Source: an uncultured Chitinophagaceae bacterium
GTDB taxonomy: Bacteria; Bacteroidota; Bacteroidia; Chitinophagales; Chitinophagaceae
Assembly (NCBI GenBank): GCA_937907395.1
Contig: CALCII010000013.1
Span: 1-64,000, forward strand
DNA length: 64,000 bases
Reading direction: 5' to 3'
This document shows positions 46,520 through 54,616 of the stretch, in pieces (position 1 is the stretch's first letter; each line of letters begins with the position of its first letter). A program made the position numbers and the translations under genes. A model generated the notes under the pieces. The model did no database searches and was not told where the DNA came from. It was given only the letters and a program-made list of their open reading frames with translations.

Positions 46520-47749
46520 CTATGACACTCCTAAACCTTTGCCTTTGCTTTCCCTTTTTTTTGGCAGCAGGCTTTGTCCATTCTTTTTCTCCAGCTTTTC
46601 CTTTTCAGTTTTCGTTACTGGCTTCAAATCTTTTTTTTTATCATTTTCCTGGCCTTCCTTGACTTCTTGGCTGCCTTTATCTATTCCGGATTTGTATTGC
46701 TCCAGTGATTCTTTAGCCACCATTTTCATATTTGAATCGTATAGTGTTACTTTCTTATACTGTGGGTCTGCTTCCATAAACATTTTGTGGCTGCTGCCAT
46801 CCTTTTCAATGGTTACCGATTGTACATTTCCTTTTTCCAGTGATTGCATCAGCACCTTAGCTTTATCAGGGTCATTTAACTCGGCCACGGCAAATTTTTC
46901 TACAGCGGCTTTCAAATCATAGCCATAGTTTTCATGGAATTGTCTTACCTCAAAATTGTTGTTCTTGTCTTTGTTCTCAAAGTCAAGCTGTATCCATGCC
47001 TTATATGGTTGGCCTTCCTTTGTCACAAGATCTTTGTGAACAGGACGGCCATCCAGCAAGTTATAAGCTTCTTTCGCCGTTACCCCTTTCCCTTTATTCA
47101 GGTAGAATGTTTGCTCATTCTTTTCTCCATTACTTTTTTCTAATGAAGCATGGTAGTTGTTGAAAAAATACATGTCCGTAGAATCAGATTTACGGAAATT
47201 AAGAGTTGCCTCAAATGGCTTCTTGTTAACCTCCGCTTTAAAATGAAGTTGAAATTCTCCTTTACCCTCACTCATATTTCTTTCCAACTCTGCTTTAAGT
47301 GTTTCACCAAAGCCCATGTATTTGATGTTGTCGGTCAAATACTGAAGATTTTCATTGTTCATAAAATTTGTTTTTAATTGTTTATCGAATATTGATAATT
47401 GTTGTGATTCAAAGTGGTCAATCAATGCATCTGTAAAATCGTTACCATCTTTGTTGTACAAACTATTGGCGTCAGGATCAAGATTTAACTGATGGCTTAT
47501 ACTTTCGCCGTATGGGATTTTCTCAAGAATGTCTTTGATTGAGTTGAAATGAAGGACAGAGAAATTGTCCCGGTCGCTGATATTAGCTGTAGAAAAATCA
47601 CTTGCTTCTTCCTTAGTGCTAAAAAAATGAACATCATCTTTATCAATAAAGTACAGACTGTTATTATAAGCCATATAATGTTCGCCCTTTGATAAAGCGA
47701 TAGTTATCAGGTCAAGCACCTCATCAGCTATGGGATGTTCACTTTTCAT
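46520..47749 (-). CDS. unnamed two-module ICE protein
   Basis: 409 residues. Residues 1-~130 form one module (KGEHYMAYNNSLYFIDKDDVHFF), then a module beginning MNNENLQYLTDNIKYMGFGE that looks like a common Bacteroidota ICE protein normally found alone (KPFEATLNFRKSDSTDMYFFNNY; GKGVTAKEAYNLLDGRPVHKDL). The Lys/Glu-rich C-terminus ends SLLPKKRESKGKGLGVS. Its start overlaps the traN stop by 4 nt (ATGA). Function unknown. Confidence 0.7.
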   Translation of the reverse strand: MKSEHPIADEVLDLITIALSKGEHYMAYNNSLYFIDKDDVHFFSTKEEASDFSTANISDRDNFSVLHFNSIKDILEKIPYGESISHQLNLDPDANSLYNKDGNDFTDALIDHFESQQLSIFDKQLKTNFMNNENLQYLTDNIKYMGFGETLKAELERNMSEGKGEFQLHFKAEVNKKPFEATLNFRKSDSTDMYFFNNYHASLEKSNGEKNEQTFYLNKGKGVTAKEAYNLLDGRPVHKDLVTKEGQPYKAWIQLDFENKDKNNNFEVRQFHENYGYDLKAAVEKFAVAELNDPDKAKVLMQSLEKGNVQSVTIEKDGSSHKMFMEADPQYKKVTLYDSNMKMVAKESLEQYKSGIDKGSQEVKEGQENDKKKDLKPVTKTEKEKLEKKNGQSLLPKKRESKGKGLGVS

Positions 47750-48510
47750 TTCAAATCGGGCAATACCCTTGCTTTCATTATATCCTTATTGCGAACTTTC
47801 AACAGAAAATGCCTGCCTCCATTTTTCTCCATCACCTGAATAGCCAAATACTTTTTATCAGGAATGGTAAACTTTTCAAGTGCCACAACAAATACAGTGT
47901 TGTTGCTTCCTTTCACTTTGTTATAATTCCCTGTAATGTGCAAGGGCTTCTGTTCTGATTCCTGTACAGCGGTTCTTTTACTTCTTTTCTTATCCTTAAT
48001 AAAAAAACGGAGCAGGTCAATATCATAATCAACAGCGCCTTCATTGTTAATATATATCTGGTAGTAAATAGTATTGTCCTTGATGTATATGCCTTTTACT
48101 CCGGCACTCATATTATACTTTTTGTCTTTTATACCTTTCGTAATCCGTTCATTGTCCAATATGGCATTAGCATAGGAACTTATTGTAGCGGTTCTGTTCA
48201 CAGGCAGGTAATAAACCCATACAGCAGGCTTATTATCGTAAGTGACTGTAAAAGCATAAACGCTGCCATCATCTGTTACCACACTTAGATTTGTTTCAGT
48301 AAAATCTCTTGCGGCTGCTTTTACTAATAGAATTTCAGGGGCTTCTTTTACCTGTTGTGCAAGAACTGATGAAGTACCCCTGTCAACATGCTTAATAGCG
48401 AATGGAAAAACCAGGCTTGTGGTTTTATCAGTTGTTATCGTCAGTCTTGTTTGCGCAACAGCAGAAACGAATAACCAACCTGCACACATCATACACACTA
48501 ATCGTTTCAT
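47746..48510 (-). CDS. traN: conjugative transfer protein TraN-like
   Basis: 254 residues with a signal peptide (VCMMCAGWLFVSAVAQ). The body has TTDKTTSLVFPFAIKHVDRGTSS, YYLPVNRTATISSY-like strands and a C-terminal beta domain (LAIQVMEKNGGRHFLLKV), as in TraN of Bacteroidota conjugative transposons, thought to be the VirB9-like outer part of the mating channel. Follows traM by 20 nt. Confidence 0.85.
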   Translation of the reverse strand: MKRLVCMMCAGWLFVSAVAQTRLTITTDKTTSLVFPFAIKHVDRGTSSVLAQQVKEAPEILLVKAAARDFTETNLSVVTDDGSVYAFTVTYDNKPAVWVYYLPVNRTATISSYANAILDNERITKGIKDKKYNMSAGVKGIYIKDNTIYYQIYINNEGAVDYDIDLLRFFIKDKKRSKRTAVQESEQKPLHITGNYNKVKGSNNTVFVVALEKFTIPDKKYLAIQVMEKNGGRHFLLKVRNKDIMKARVLPDLK

Positions 48511-48530
48511 TTTATAAAGTTTAAAAGTTA

Positions 48531-49817
48531 TTAATCGGACTCAGTGTTTTTATCTTTCAGCAAAACTTTGTAGCCTTCTTTCACCATCACTTTTACCTGT
48601 TTTACTTTCCGGCTCATTAAATTCTTTACGGTATTGATGCCGGCAGCGGCGGCCTGTGCTTTCAACGAAGGATCCAGCGTGGTGAGTTCCATCAATTGCA
48701 AACTGTTATCAGCAGAATTTTTAGCGACATCCCTTGTGATGGAACCGGGAATATAAATGCCCGGCAAGCCGTCTATGTCGTACAGTTCTAATTTTACGGG
48801 GAATAAAATGTTTTTATAGCGGAGAGAACTTATCTCCACTTCAAGCCTTTCATTATCAAGTGAGGCAGTACCATTTATTGGGTTGCCTTTAGGAATTAAG
48901 ACTCCATTGATAAAAATATCTGTTGACAATCTTAGTTGAATAACCGCACCGTTTACCAATGTTTGATTACTGTGAACAACAGCTTCAATAGCCAACCCTT
49001 CTTCAGTAATCGAGTTGTCCTTCTCTAAGCCGTAAAATTTATTTGCAGTATTGGTTTTGCTTCTATTCGTATCCATCAACGAAACATTTGCCAATCCAGG
49101 TTGGGTAGTTACGGCATAAACCACCCGTTTATGTTGTAATGATTTTTCTTTCAGTTTTTCCCTTATTCTTTGCGGATGCTGAATATCCAGTATCTTTTCC
49201 AATGTGCCGTTTAATTGCTCTATCTCGGGATCGCCGGAATTTGTTTTATTCATTGTGAACAGCATGTTTTCCAGTCTATCTACTTCACCGGAAAATTCTT
49301 CATCTTGTTTGTAATTGCTTGCATCCGGGTTTTCATTGACTGATGCTTCCGGCTGTTTATTAATTTCCTTTTGCAGCAATGCCAATTTTTGCATTAGCTT
49401 TTGTTCAGGATTATTTGAAGTTGCCTCATACGGTGATGAATTGAGCCGCTGGTTGTATTTTGAAGCCGAGTTTTGAGTGAGTACTTCCAACTCGTTTACA
49501 GGTAAAAAAGAAGTGTCCTCATTTTGTTTGTAATAAGGGTCTGTCCGCATCCATTCTTCCAGCCTGGCTGAATCTTTATCTGCCTTATCATAAAAGCTAA
49601 GCTTATCTGTGAGGTTATCATCCTTCATTTTTGCATCCGGAAGATTCAGATTTAAACCCTGTTGCTTTGTTGTAGCTATTTCCTCTTTGCCCTCGCCACC
49701 ACCTAAAGCCCAAAATGCCATTGTAAGAAATGGTATTACCAGTAAGGGCAACACCAGCATCATTTTTCGTTTACGCAGGAAGGCCTGCGACCTTTGCACA
49801 CTGCTCATACACTTCAT
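48531..49817 (-). CDS. traM: conjugative transfer protein TraM-like
   Basis: 428 residues. Short cytosolic N-terminus, one membrane span (MLVLPLLVIPFLTMAFWAL), a long Lys/Asp/Glu-rich linker and a C-terminal beta domain (AVVHSNQTLVNGAVIQLRLS; LFPVKLELYDIDGLPGIYIPG) similar to VirB10-type TraM. It would bridge inner and outer membranes. Overlaps the preceding gene by 4 nt. Confidence 0.88.
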   Translation of the reverse strand: MKCMSSVQRSQAFLRKRKMMLVLPLLVIPFLTMAFWALGGGEGKEEIATTKQQGLNLNLPDAKMKDDNLTDKLSFYDKADKDSARLEEWMRTDPYYKQNEDTSFLPVNELEVLTQNSASKYNQRLNSSPYEATSNNPEQKLMQKLALLQKEINKQPEASVNENPDASNYKQDEEFSGEVDRLENMLFTMNKTNSGDPEIEQLNGTLEKILDIQHPQRIREKLKEKSLQHKRVVYAVTTQPGLANVSLMDTNRSKTNTANKFYGLEKDNSITEEGLAIEAVVHSNQTLVNGAVIQLRLSTDIFINGVLIPKGNPINGTASLDNERLEVEISSLRYKNILFPVKLELYDIDGLPGIYIPGSITRDVAKNSADNSLQLMELTTLDPSLKAQAAAAGINTVKNLMSRKVKQVKVMVKEGYKVLLKDKNTESD

Positions 49818-50311
49818 TTTTGTTTTTGTGATAAATAGATTTGCTCCAGCATCTGCACACTGTCCATCAAACCCGGCCGGGCCTGCAGGATGCTGTCGTA
49901 TTCATTCCTTCTTTTTTGTTTCAGACTATCCATATAATTCCTGAATTGTTTTACCTGTTGCCAGGTTTCTTCATCCACATAAGCTTCAGGAATTAAATTT
50001 TCATCCCCGGTTTTATCAAAGTGTTTTGGTACATCCATTTGCTGCACTTCAAAACTGTTTTGCTTTCTATTAGGACTGATGACACTTTTTGCAATAAGGT
50101 ACATACTATAACCGCCTGCGCAGATGCAGAAAATTATCAGAATGATTTTTAATCTTTTAAAATCTGTGTTCATAAAAACCCTGTTCATCTTTTCGGCAAA
50201 TAGTTGTTGTAGTTTAATGCCAAGTCCTGCAATCTTTCCAGCTACCTTATCAGAAACAGTTACTTTGTCCACAGTTTCTTTGTCTTTTTGCTTTGCTTTG
50301 TACAACCACAT
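49814..50311 (-). CDS. TraL-position inner-membrane protein
   Basis: 165 residues from ATG 50311, 1 nt after the traK stop; an upstream frame start would lie inside traK. Basic N-terminus, one span (LKIILIIFCICAGGYSMYLIA), then an acidic periplasmic part ending in a helical region (KQFRNYMDSLKQKRRNEYD). Lies where traL is found between traK and traM. Family membership not certain. Confidence 0.7.
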   Translation of the reverse strand: MWLYKAKQKDKETVDKVTVSDKVAGKIAGLGIKLQQLFAEKMNRVFMNTDFKRLKIILIIFCICAGGYSMYLIAKSVISPNRKQNSFEVQQMDVPKHFDKTGDENLIPEAYVDEETWQQVKQFRNYMDSLKQKRRNEYDSILQARPGLMDSVQMLEQIYLSQKQK

Positions 50312-50312
50312 A

Positions 50313-50930
50313 TTACCGGTTTTGAATATTGATATCAGTATTCTCCAACGTCCGCCACTTCTCAATCAAAAAACCATGTGAATTATTGTCACTACGGGAT
50401 ACGTTTCTTAAATAACCTTCCGTAACAAGATTCCTGGTTACAATAGTTGTGGGACGAATTATTTTCTGTTCACCTTTATACCTGAAATAAAATGGATATA
50501 CATCCGTATTAATAATGATACTGTCCATAGTAATTTCCTGGCTGATATTACCTGATATGAGGTTAGAATAATAACCATTCTCCTTCAGGTTATCATATTG
50601 TTGCTTTGCTGACGCATCAGCCAGGTATAAAGCCTTGGTGATATTTGCCTGTATTACTTTATCATCGGGATCGAGGGTAAAGAAAAAGTGATGAAACATT
50701 TTTACATGATCTCTTGCTTCCACGGGAATATTGTCTTTTCTATCGGCTGCATAAGCCTCTAATGCCTTTCCATTTGCCAATATGAAAACCTTATTTTGAG
50801 ATTGGGATGAAAGCTGATAGCTTTTGTAAGCAATAAAAAGAGATATGACAACACAGGCAACTAAGAACGCCACACTGAATAGCCGGATGTACCTAAAAGC
50901 GGTGTCTATATTTTTTGTTTTTTGAAACAT
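50313..50930 (-). CDS. traK: conjugative transfer protein TraK-like (VirB8 type)
   Basis: 205 residues from ATG 50930 (a GTG lies directly upstream). One N-terminal span (LFSVAFLVACVVISLFIAYKSYQL) and a periplasmic domain (HHFFFTLDPDDKVIQANITKALYLAD; ISQEITMDSIIINTDVYPFYFRY) typical of TraK in this element class. Bridges the ATPases and the core complex. Confidence 0.87.
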   Translation of the reverse strand: MFQKTKNIDTAFRYIRLFSVAFLVACVVISLFIAYKSYQLSSQSQNKVFILANGKALEAYAADRKDNIPVEARDHVKMFHHFFFTLDPDDKVIQANITKALYLADASAKQQYDNLKENGYYSNLISGNISQEITMDSIIINTDVYPFYFRYKGEQKIIRPTTIVTRNLVTEGYLRNVSRSDNNSHGFLIEKWRTLENTDINIQNR

Positions 50931-51016
50931 CACTTACACATTTCTACATACTATATAACTGAAAGCAAATTAAATTCCAATACCACTATATGCTGGGGTA
51001 AAGAAAGTAGGCCTAC

Positions 51017-52213
51017 CTAACTCTTTCCTCTTAACTTATCCTTCATATATCCAGTTCCACCGTTGTTACTATTGCCGCCTTTAAAGTAACCATCTGATGC
51101 GCCTGCATCAGCCATGCTATTAGCAATTTTATTATAGCCACCGCCAAGCGCATCTCTTGTCATTGAAGCACCTCCTGAAGCAACAGTACGAGTGGAAGTG
51201 CTCATCATATTGGTTACCTTATACAGCAATGTATTACCACCGCCAGCATGAATGATGTAGTTAGCTACTGAAGGCACAGTGAAATAGCCAATGATTCCTA
51301 TAATCATAAAAATGAGATAAGCAGTATCCGATGAACTGAAGAAAGTATCGCCATTGGTTGCTATCTGTTGCAAATCTTCTTTCAGCATATTTTCCTGGAT
51401 TTTACCCATAATGCCGCCGAAAATATTAGCAACAGGCAACCACAGGAAGATGTTGAGATAGCGGGCAATCCAAACTGTGAGTGTATGTTGAAAGCCATCG
51501 AACACGGCAATGCCAAATACCAATGGACCGAGGATTGCCAACACAATTAAATAAAACGTTCTGATGGTATTGATACAGAGTGCAGCGGCCTCAAATAAAA
51601 CCTTTAATACTTCAGCCATCCATTGCTTGATGGAATTTCTAAAATTGTAAGAGAATTTTGCAAACGCAAACTTGATATCATTGCCTATGCTTTTTATCCA
51701 GCCTTCGCTTTTATCTCCATAGTGATATTTGTACCACTTATCTCTATCCCCTGATCCATTTGTACCCACATACATTTGCCAGTAAGCAGTTTTCTTGATC
51801 GCTTCTTCTTTCATCTTCAAGAGCTGAGCTACGGCTTTATCCGAATCTGTTACCATTGCTGCTGTAGAAGTTACAGTTGGCTTCATTACACCATTAATCA
51901 TAGCAATTAAAGAAGGGAATATTAATACGGCAAAGCCTAATACAAAGGGACGAAACAAAGGATAAAAATCTACAGGCTCGGCCCTGGCAATATGGCCCCA
52001 CACCCTTGAAGCAATATACCAGGTGGCGGCAAAGCCTGCGATACCACGACCAACACCAATCAAACGGCTACACAGCGGCATCATATCATCATATAGTTTT
52101 TCAAGCACTTCATGCAGGCTGTGGATTCTATTGGCCATGCCCTGGGCTTCTGCAAAACGAGGAATAAGCAATACAGCGATTGCAATACAAATTATTCTTA
52201 CACACAATTTCAT
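51017..52213 (-). CDS. traJ: conjugative transfer protein TraJ-like (VirB6 type)
   Basis: 398-400 residues (ATG 52213 or GTG 52219). Signal-like N-terminus, then LIGVGRGIAGFAATWYIASRVW, six or so hydrophobic segments and the characteristic ARYLNIFLWLPVANIFGGIMG. The C-terminus is Gly/Ser/Asn-rich (TGYMKDKLRGKS). Forms the inner-membrane platform of the mating channel. Confidence 0.87.
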   Translation of the reverse strand: MKLCVRIICIAIAVLLIPRFAEAQGMANRIHSLHEVLEKLYDDMMPLCSRLIGVGRGIAGFAATWYIASRVWGHIARAEPVDFYPLFRPFVLGFAVLIFPSLIAMINGVMKPTVTSTAAMVTDSDKAVAQLLKMKEEAIKKTAYWQMYVGTNGSGDRDKWYKYHYGDKSEGWIKSIGNDIKFAFAKFSYNFRNSIKQWMAEVLKVLFEAAALCINTIRTFYLIVLAILGPLVFGIAVFDGFQHTLTVWIARYLNIFLWLPVANIFGGIMGKIQENMLKEDLQQIATNGDTFFSSSDTAYLIFMIIGIIGYFTVPSVANYIIHAGGGNTLLYKVTNMMSTSTRTVASGGASMTRDALGGGYNKIANSMADAGASDGYFKGGNSNNGGTGYMKDKLRGKS

Positions 52214-52241
52214 ACTCACGACTTTATAAGTGGAATAAATT

Positions 52242-52868
52242 CTATTTCTTCAATCCGTATAGTCTTCGGGACATTTCAATCTGCGCCTGCTCTGATTTTC
52301 TTTGCAGCGAAAGCACAGTGGTATTATTGGTAAAATCTTTTAGAAAAGAATACTGTTCTTCCACAGACAGGTAAATTTTATCAATAGCCTGCAGCCGTTC
52401 ATCATCACTCATTCGCAGCTTTCCTGATGTAATGATCATAGCCAGTTCATCCAGACTTTTTAAACTCTCATTAAACAGGTTGCTATACACTTTATCGAGG
52501 TAATCAATTTCTTCAGCAGTAAACTGCTTTTCTTCTTTAAACCGGCTAAAGGCAAGTTTATATTCTTTAGCTATCCGTAGTTGATAGCTGATAATATCCG
52601 CAATGCGTTTATATTTTTTAACTGCCGGGCTTACCTCCATTAAACCATCTAAGAAAGTTTTATGGATGTTGAAATTTCCTTCGGATATGTTTTTAACCGC
52701 AGTATATCCTTTATTCAGAAGTTTATACCCATCATACATATTCTGCAAAATCTTTTTAAACTGTGCCAGCTTTTCAATATTAAGCAACAGTTGCTGCACT
52801 TCGTCGCTTTGTGCTTTTAGTTGGAAACTCATACCGCACATAATTATAATCACAAACAGTTTTTTCAT
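52242..52868 (-). CDS. TraI-like secreted protein, paralogue 3
   Basis: 208 residues with a signal peptide (FVIIIMCGMSFQLKAQ). Helical. Shares FTAEEIDYLDKVYSNLFNES, KSLDELAMIITSGKLRMSDDERL and the end LYGL with the two upstream genes. Its start overlaps the stop of paralogue 2 (ATGA). Possibly a VirB5-like surface or channel component; not established. Confidence 0.7.
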   Translation of the reverse strand: MKKLFVIIIMCGMSFQLKAQSDEVQQLLLNIEKLAQFKKILQNMYDGYKLLNKGYTAVKNISEGNFNIHKTFLDGLMEVSPAVKKYKRIADIISYQLRIAKEYKLAFSRFKEEKQFTAEEIDYLDKVYSNLFNESLKSLDELAMIITSGKLRMSDDERLQAIDKIYLSVEEQYSFLKDFTNNTTVLSLQRKSEQAQIEMSRRLYGLKK

Positions 52869-53509
52869 TTTATTCCATTTATAAGTTTAGAACGATTGAT
52901 TTCTATCTGCTCTCCCAAACGTTGTACAGCCAGCAAACCCATATCTTCACTAAAGGAGCATGCAAATGAATATTTATCTTGTACATCCGCATATAATCCG
53001 TCAATCCGTTTCATCCTTTCATCATCCTTCATTTCCAATTCACCTGATGTTGTAACCAGTATTAATTCTTCCACTGTTTTTATACATTCATCCAAAAGGG
53101 TGTCAAATACCTGTTTGCAATAATTCAGTTCAGCTTCCGTAAATTGTTTTGTTTCCCTGATTTGCGGAAGAACAAGTTTTGTTTGTTTGATGATTTTTAC
53201 CTGGTAAGCAATTATATCCGCTACTTTAGCATACCGGTGGATGGCAGGATTTACATTTTTGAGCCGGTTAAAGAAATCCCGGTGCAGGTTAAGATCTCCG
53301 TTTTTTATGTTACGAATAGTATTAACTCCACTGGTTACAATGTTGTACCCTTTTTTGGCATAACCGAGATAAACTTGCAAAGCTGCAATTTGTTGCAACA
53401 GGTATTTCTTTTGCGTCGAGCTTTGATTGAGCCATTCATCTGTGGTTTGGGCATTTGATGAGTGAATGGCAAACAGACCTACTGTTGCCAATAGCAATAT
53501 TCTTTTCAT
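52865..53509 (-). CDS. TraI-like secreted protein, paralogue 2
   Basis: 214 residues with a signal peptide (LLATVGLFAIHSSNAQ). FTEAELNYCKQVFDTLLDEC and VEELILVTTSGELEMKDDER align with paralogues 1 and 3. Mostly helical. Related proteins are sometimes labelled TerB-like, but nothing here indicates tellurite resistance. Confidence 0.7.
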   Translation of the reverse strand: MKRILLLATVGLFAIHSSNAQTTDEWLNQSSTQKKYLLQQIAALQVYLGYAKKGYNIVTSGVNTIRNIKNGDLNLHRDFFNRLKNVNPAIHRYAKVADIIAYQVKIIKQTKLVLPQIRETKQFTEAELNYCKQVFDTLLDECIKTVEELILVTTSGELEMKDDERMKRIDGLYADVQDKYSFACSFSEDMGLLAVQRLGEQIEINRSKLINGIK

Positions 53510-53544
53510 ACTTCACATTTTCGTTCTACACAATATTGTTCCAG

Positions 53545-54225
53545 CTAACGGCTGATACCATATAGCCTTTTTACATATTCAATTTCGCCCCGCTCAGAAG
53601 CCCGTTGAATACTCAACATCTTATTTTGATTATTGAAGTCTTTCAAATCAACATATTGCTGCTCAAGATTGCCAGAAACTGTATTAATAATTTCCAACCT
53701 TTTGGCATCACTCATTTGTGTAGCAAAAGCATTCACCACTAAAAATAACTGGTCAATGCTTTTCAGACTTTCATCCATCATGCCAATATAGATATTGTAC
53801 ATATAATCCAGTTCCTCGGCTGTAAAGTTTTTGTCCTGTCTGAATAAAGCCCAGGCACCCTTGTATTCATTGACCATTAGCACCTGCCGTTCAATTATAT
53901 CTTTAACCCGGTTATAATATGCAAGAGCAGCTTTTACTTTCCATAGTTCCTGAAAATAGTCATCATACAGCTTTCGCTGCTTTTCCACCCAGTCTTTAAT
54001 TTCATTCAGCTTTAGCTGGCTCATTTTATTCTCCAATGTCTTTTGGGCGTTTTGCAGCCAAATTGTTTTATTCTGCAACCGCTGCATCTGAAGGTCAATT
54101 GCCTTTATTACTTTTTTAACTGCCGCTTTGATAATGTCTGCAATGGGAACCTGAGCCTTAGTTTCCTGTATTGGCAAAAACATACAGCACATACTCAATC
54201 CCACAACTGCCAATATTCTTTTCAT
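53545..54225 (-). CDS. traI: conjugative transfer protein TraI-like, paralogue 1
   Basis: 226 residues with a signal peptide (VVGLSMCCMFLPIQETKAQ). Conserved VPIADIIKAAVKKVIKAIDLQ and a coiled-coil stretch (QRLQNKTIWLQNAQKTLENK), then FTAEELDYMYNIYIGMMDES. Typical of TraI in Bacteroidota conjugative elements. First of three related tandem genes. Confidence 0.78.
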   Translation of the reverse strand: MKRILAVVGLSMCCMFLPIQETKAQVPIADIIKAAVKKVIKAIDLQMQRLQNKTIWLQNAQKTLENKMSQLKLNEIKDWVEKQRKLYDDYFQELWKVKAALAYYNRVKDIIERQVLMVNEYKGAWALFRQDKNFTAEELDYMYNIYIGMMDESLKSIDQLFLVVNAFATQMSDAKRLEIINTVSGNLEQQYVDLKDFNNQNKMLSIQRASERGEIEYVKRLYGISR

Positions 54226-54231
54226 ATACTG

Positions 54232-54612
54232 TTATTTTATTTTTTTAAACTTATTCGTTCCATTAAATAGAGATTTTTCTTTCACATCAAAAGAGTAATG
54301 ATCTAAGGTTTCTGCTTCTTCCAGCAACTTTGTTTCAGCATTGTAAATTCCTGATGTTTCTTTCACTTTATATTCAGGAACATTGGCTTCGCCTTCTACC
54401 TGCCTGATATAATGCCAGCGGTTTTGAATCTTGAATTCCTTTGCTGCAGGATTTTGGATAGTGATAACAAGGGTGTCAAATTCTTTCCCGAATTCGTTTT
54501 GACCAGTCCTAACATAAGTGCCGGGGATGAATTCGATGATTTCATCCTTGCTGCTGGTATTACAGCCATAGATAATTACTGTTGCTGAAAGGATAAGCAC
54601 TACTGTTTTCAT
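54232..54612 (-). CDS. small lipoprotein
   Basis: 126 residues. Lipobox in MKTVVLILSATVIIYGCNTS with acylated Cys17. The mature part is a beta-rich domain (FIPGTYVRTGQNEFGKEFDT; WHYIRQVEGEANVPEY). It lies between traI and traG (4 nt after traG). Could be a VirB7-like anchor or entry-exclusion factor; no direct evidence. Confidence 0.7.
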   Translation of the reverse strand: MKTVVLILSATVIIYGCNTSSKDEIIEFIPGTYVRTGQNEFGKEFDTLVITIQNPAAKEFKIQNRWHYIRQVEGEANVPEYKVKETSGIYNAETKLLEEAETLDHYSFDVKEKSLFNGTNKFKKIK

Positions 54613-54616
54613 ACTA

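Noticed and set aside
52242..53509. Tellurite resistance role (TerB label) for TraI-like paralogues
   Set aside because: Signal peptides, tra context and absence of other ter genes argue against it.
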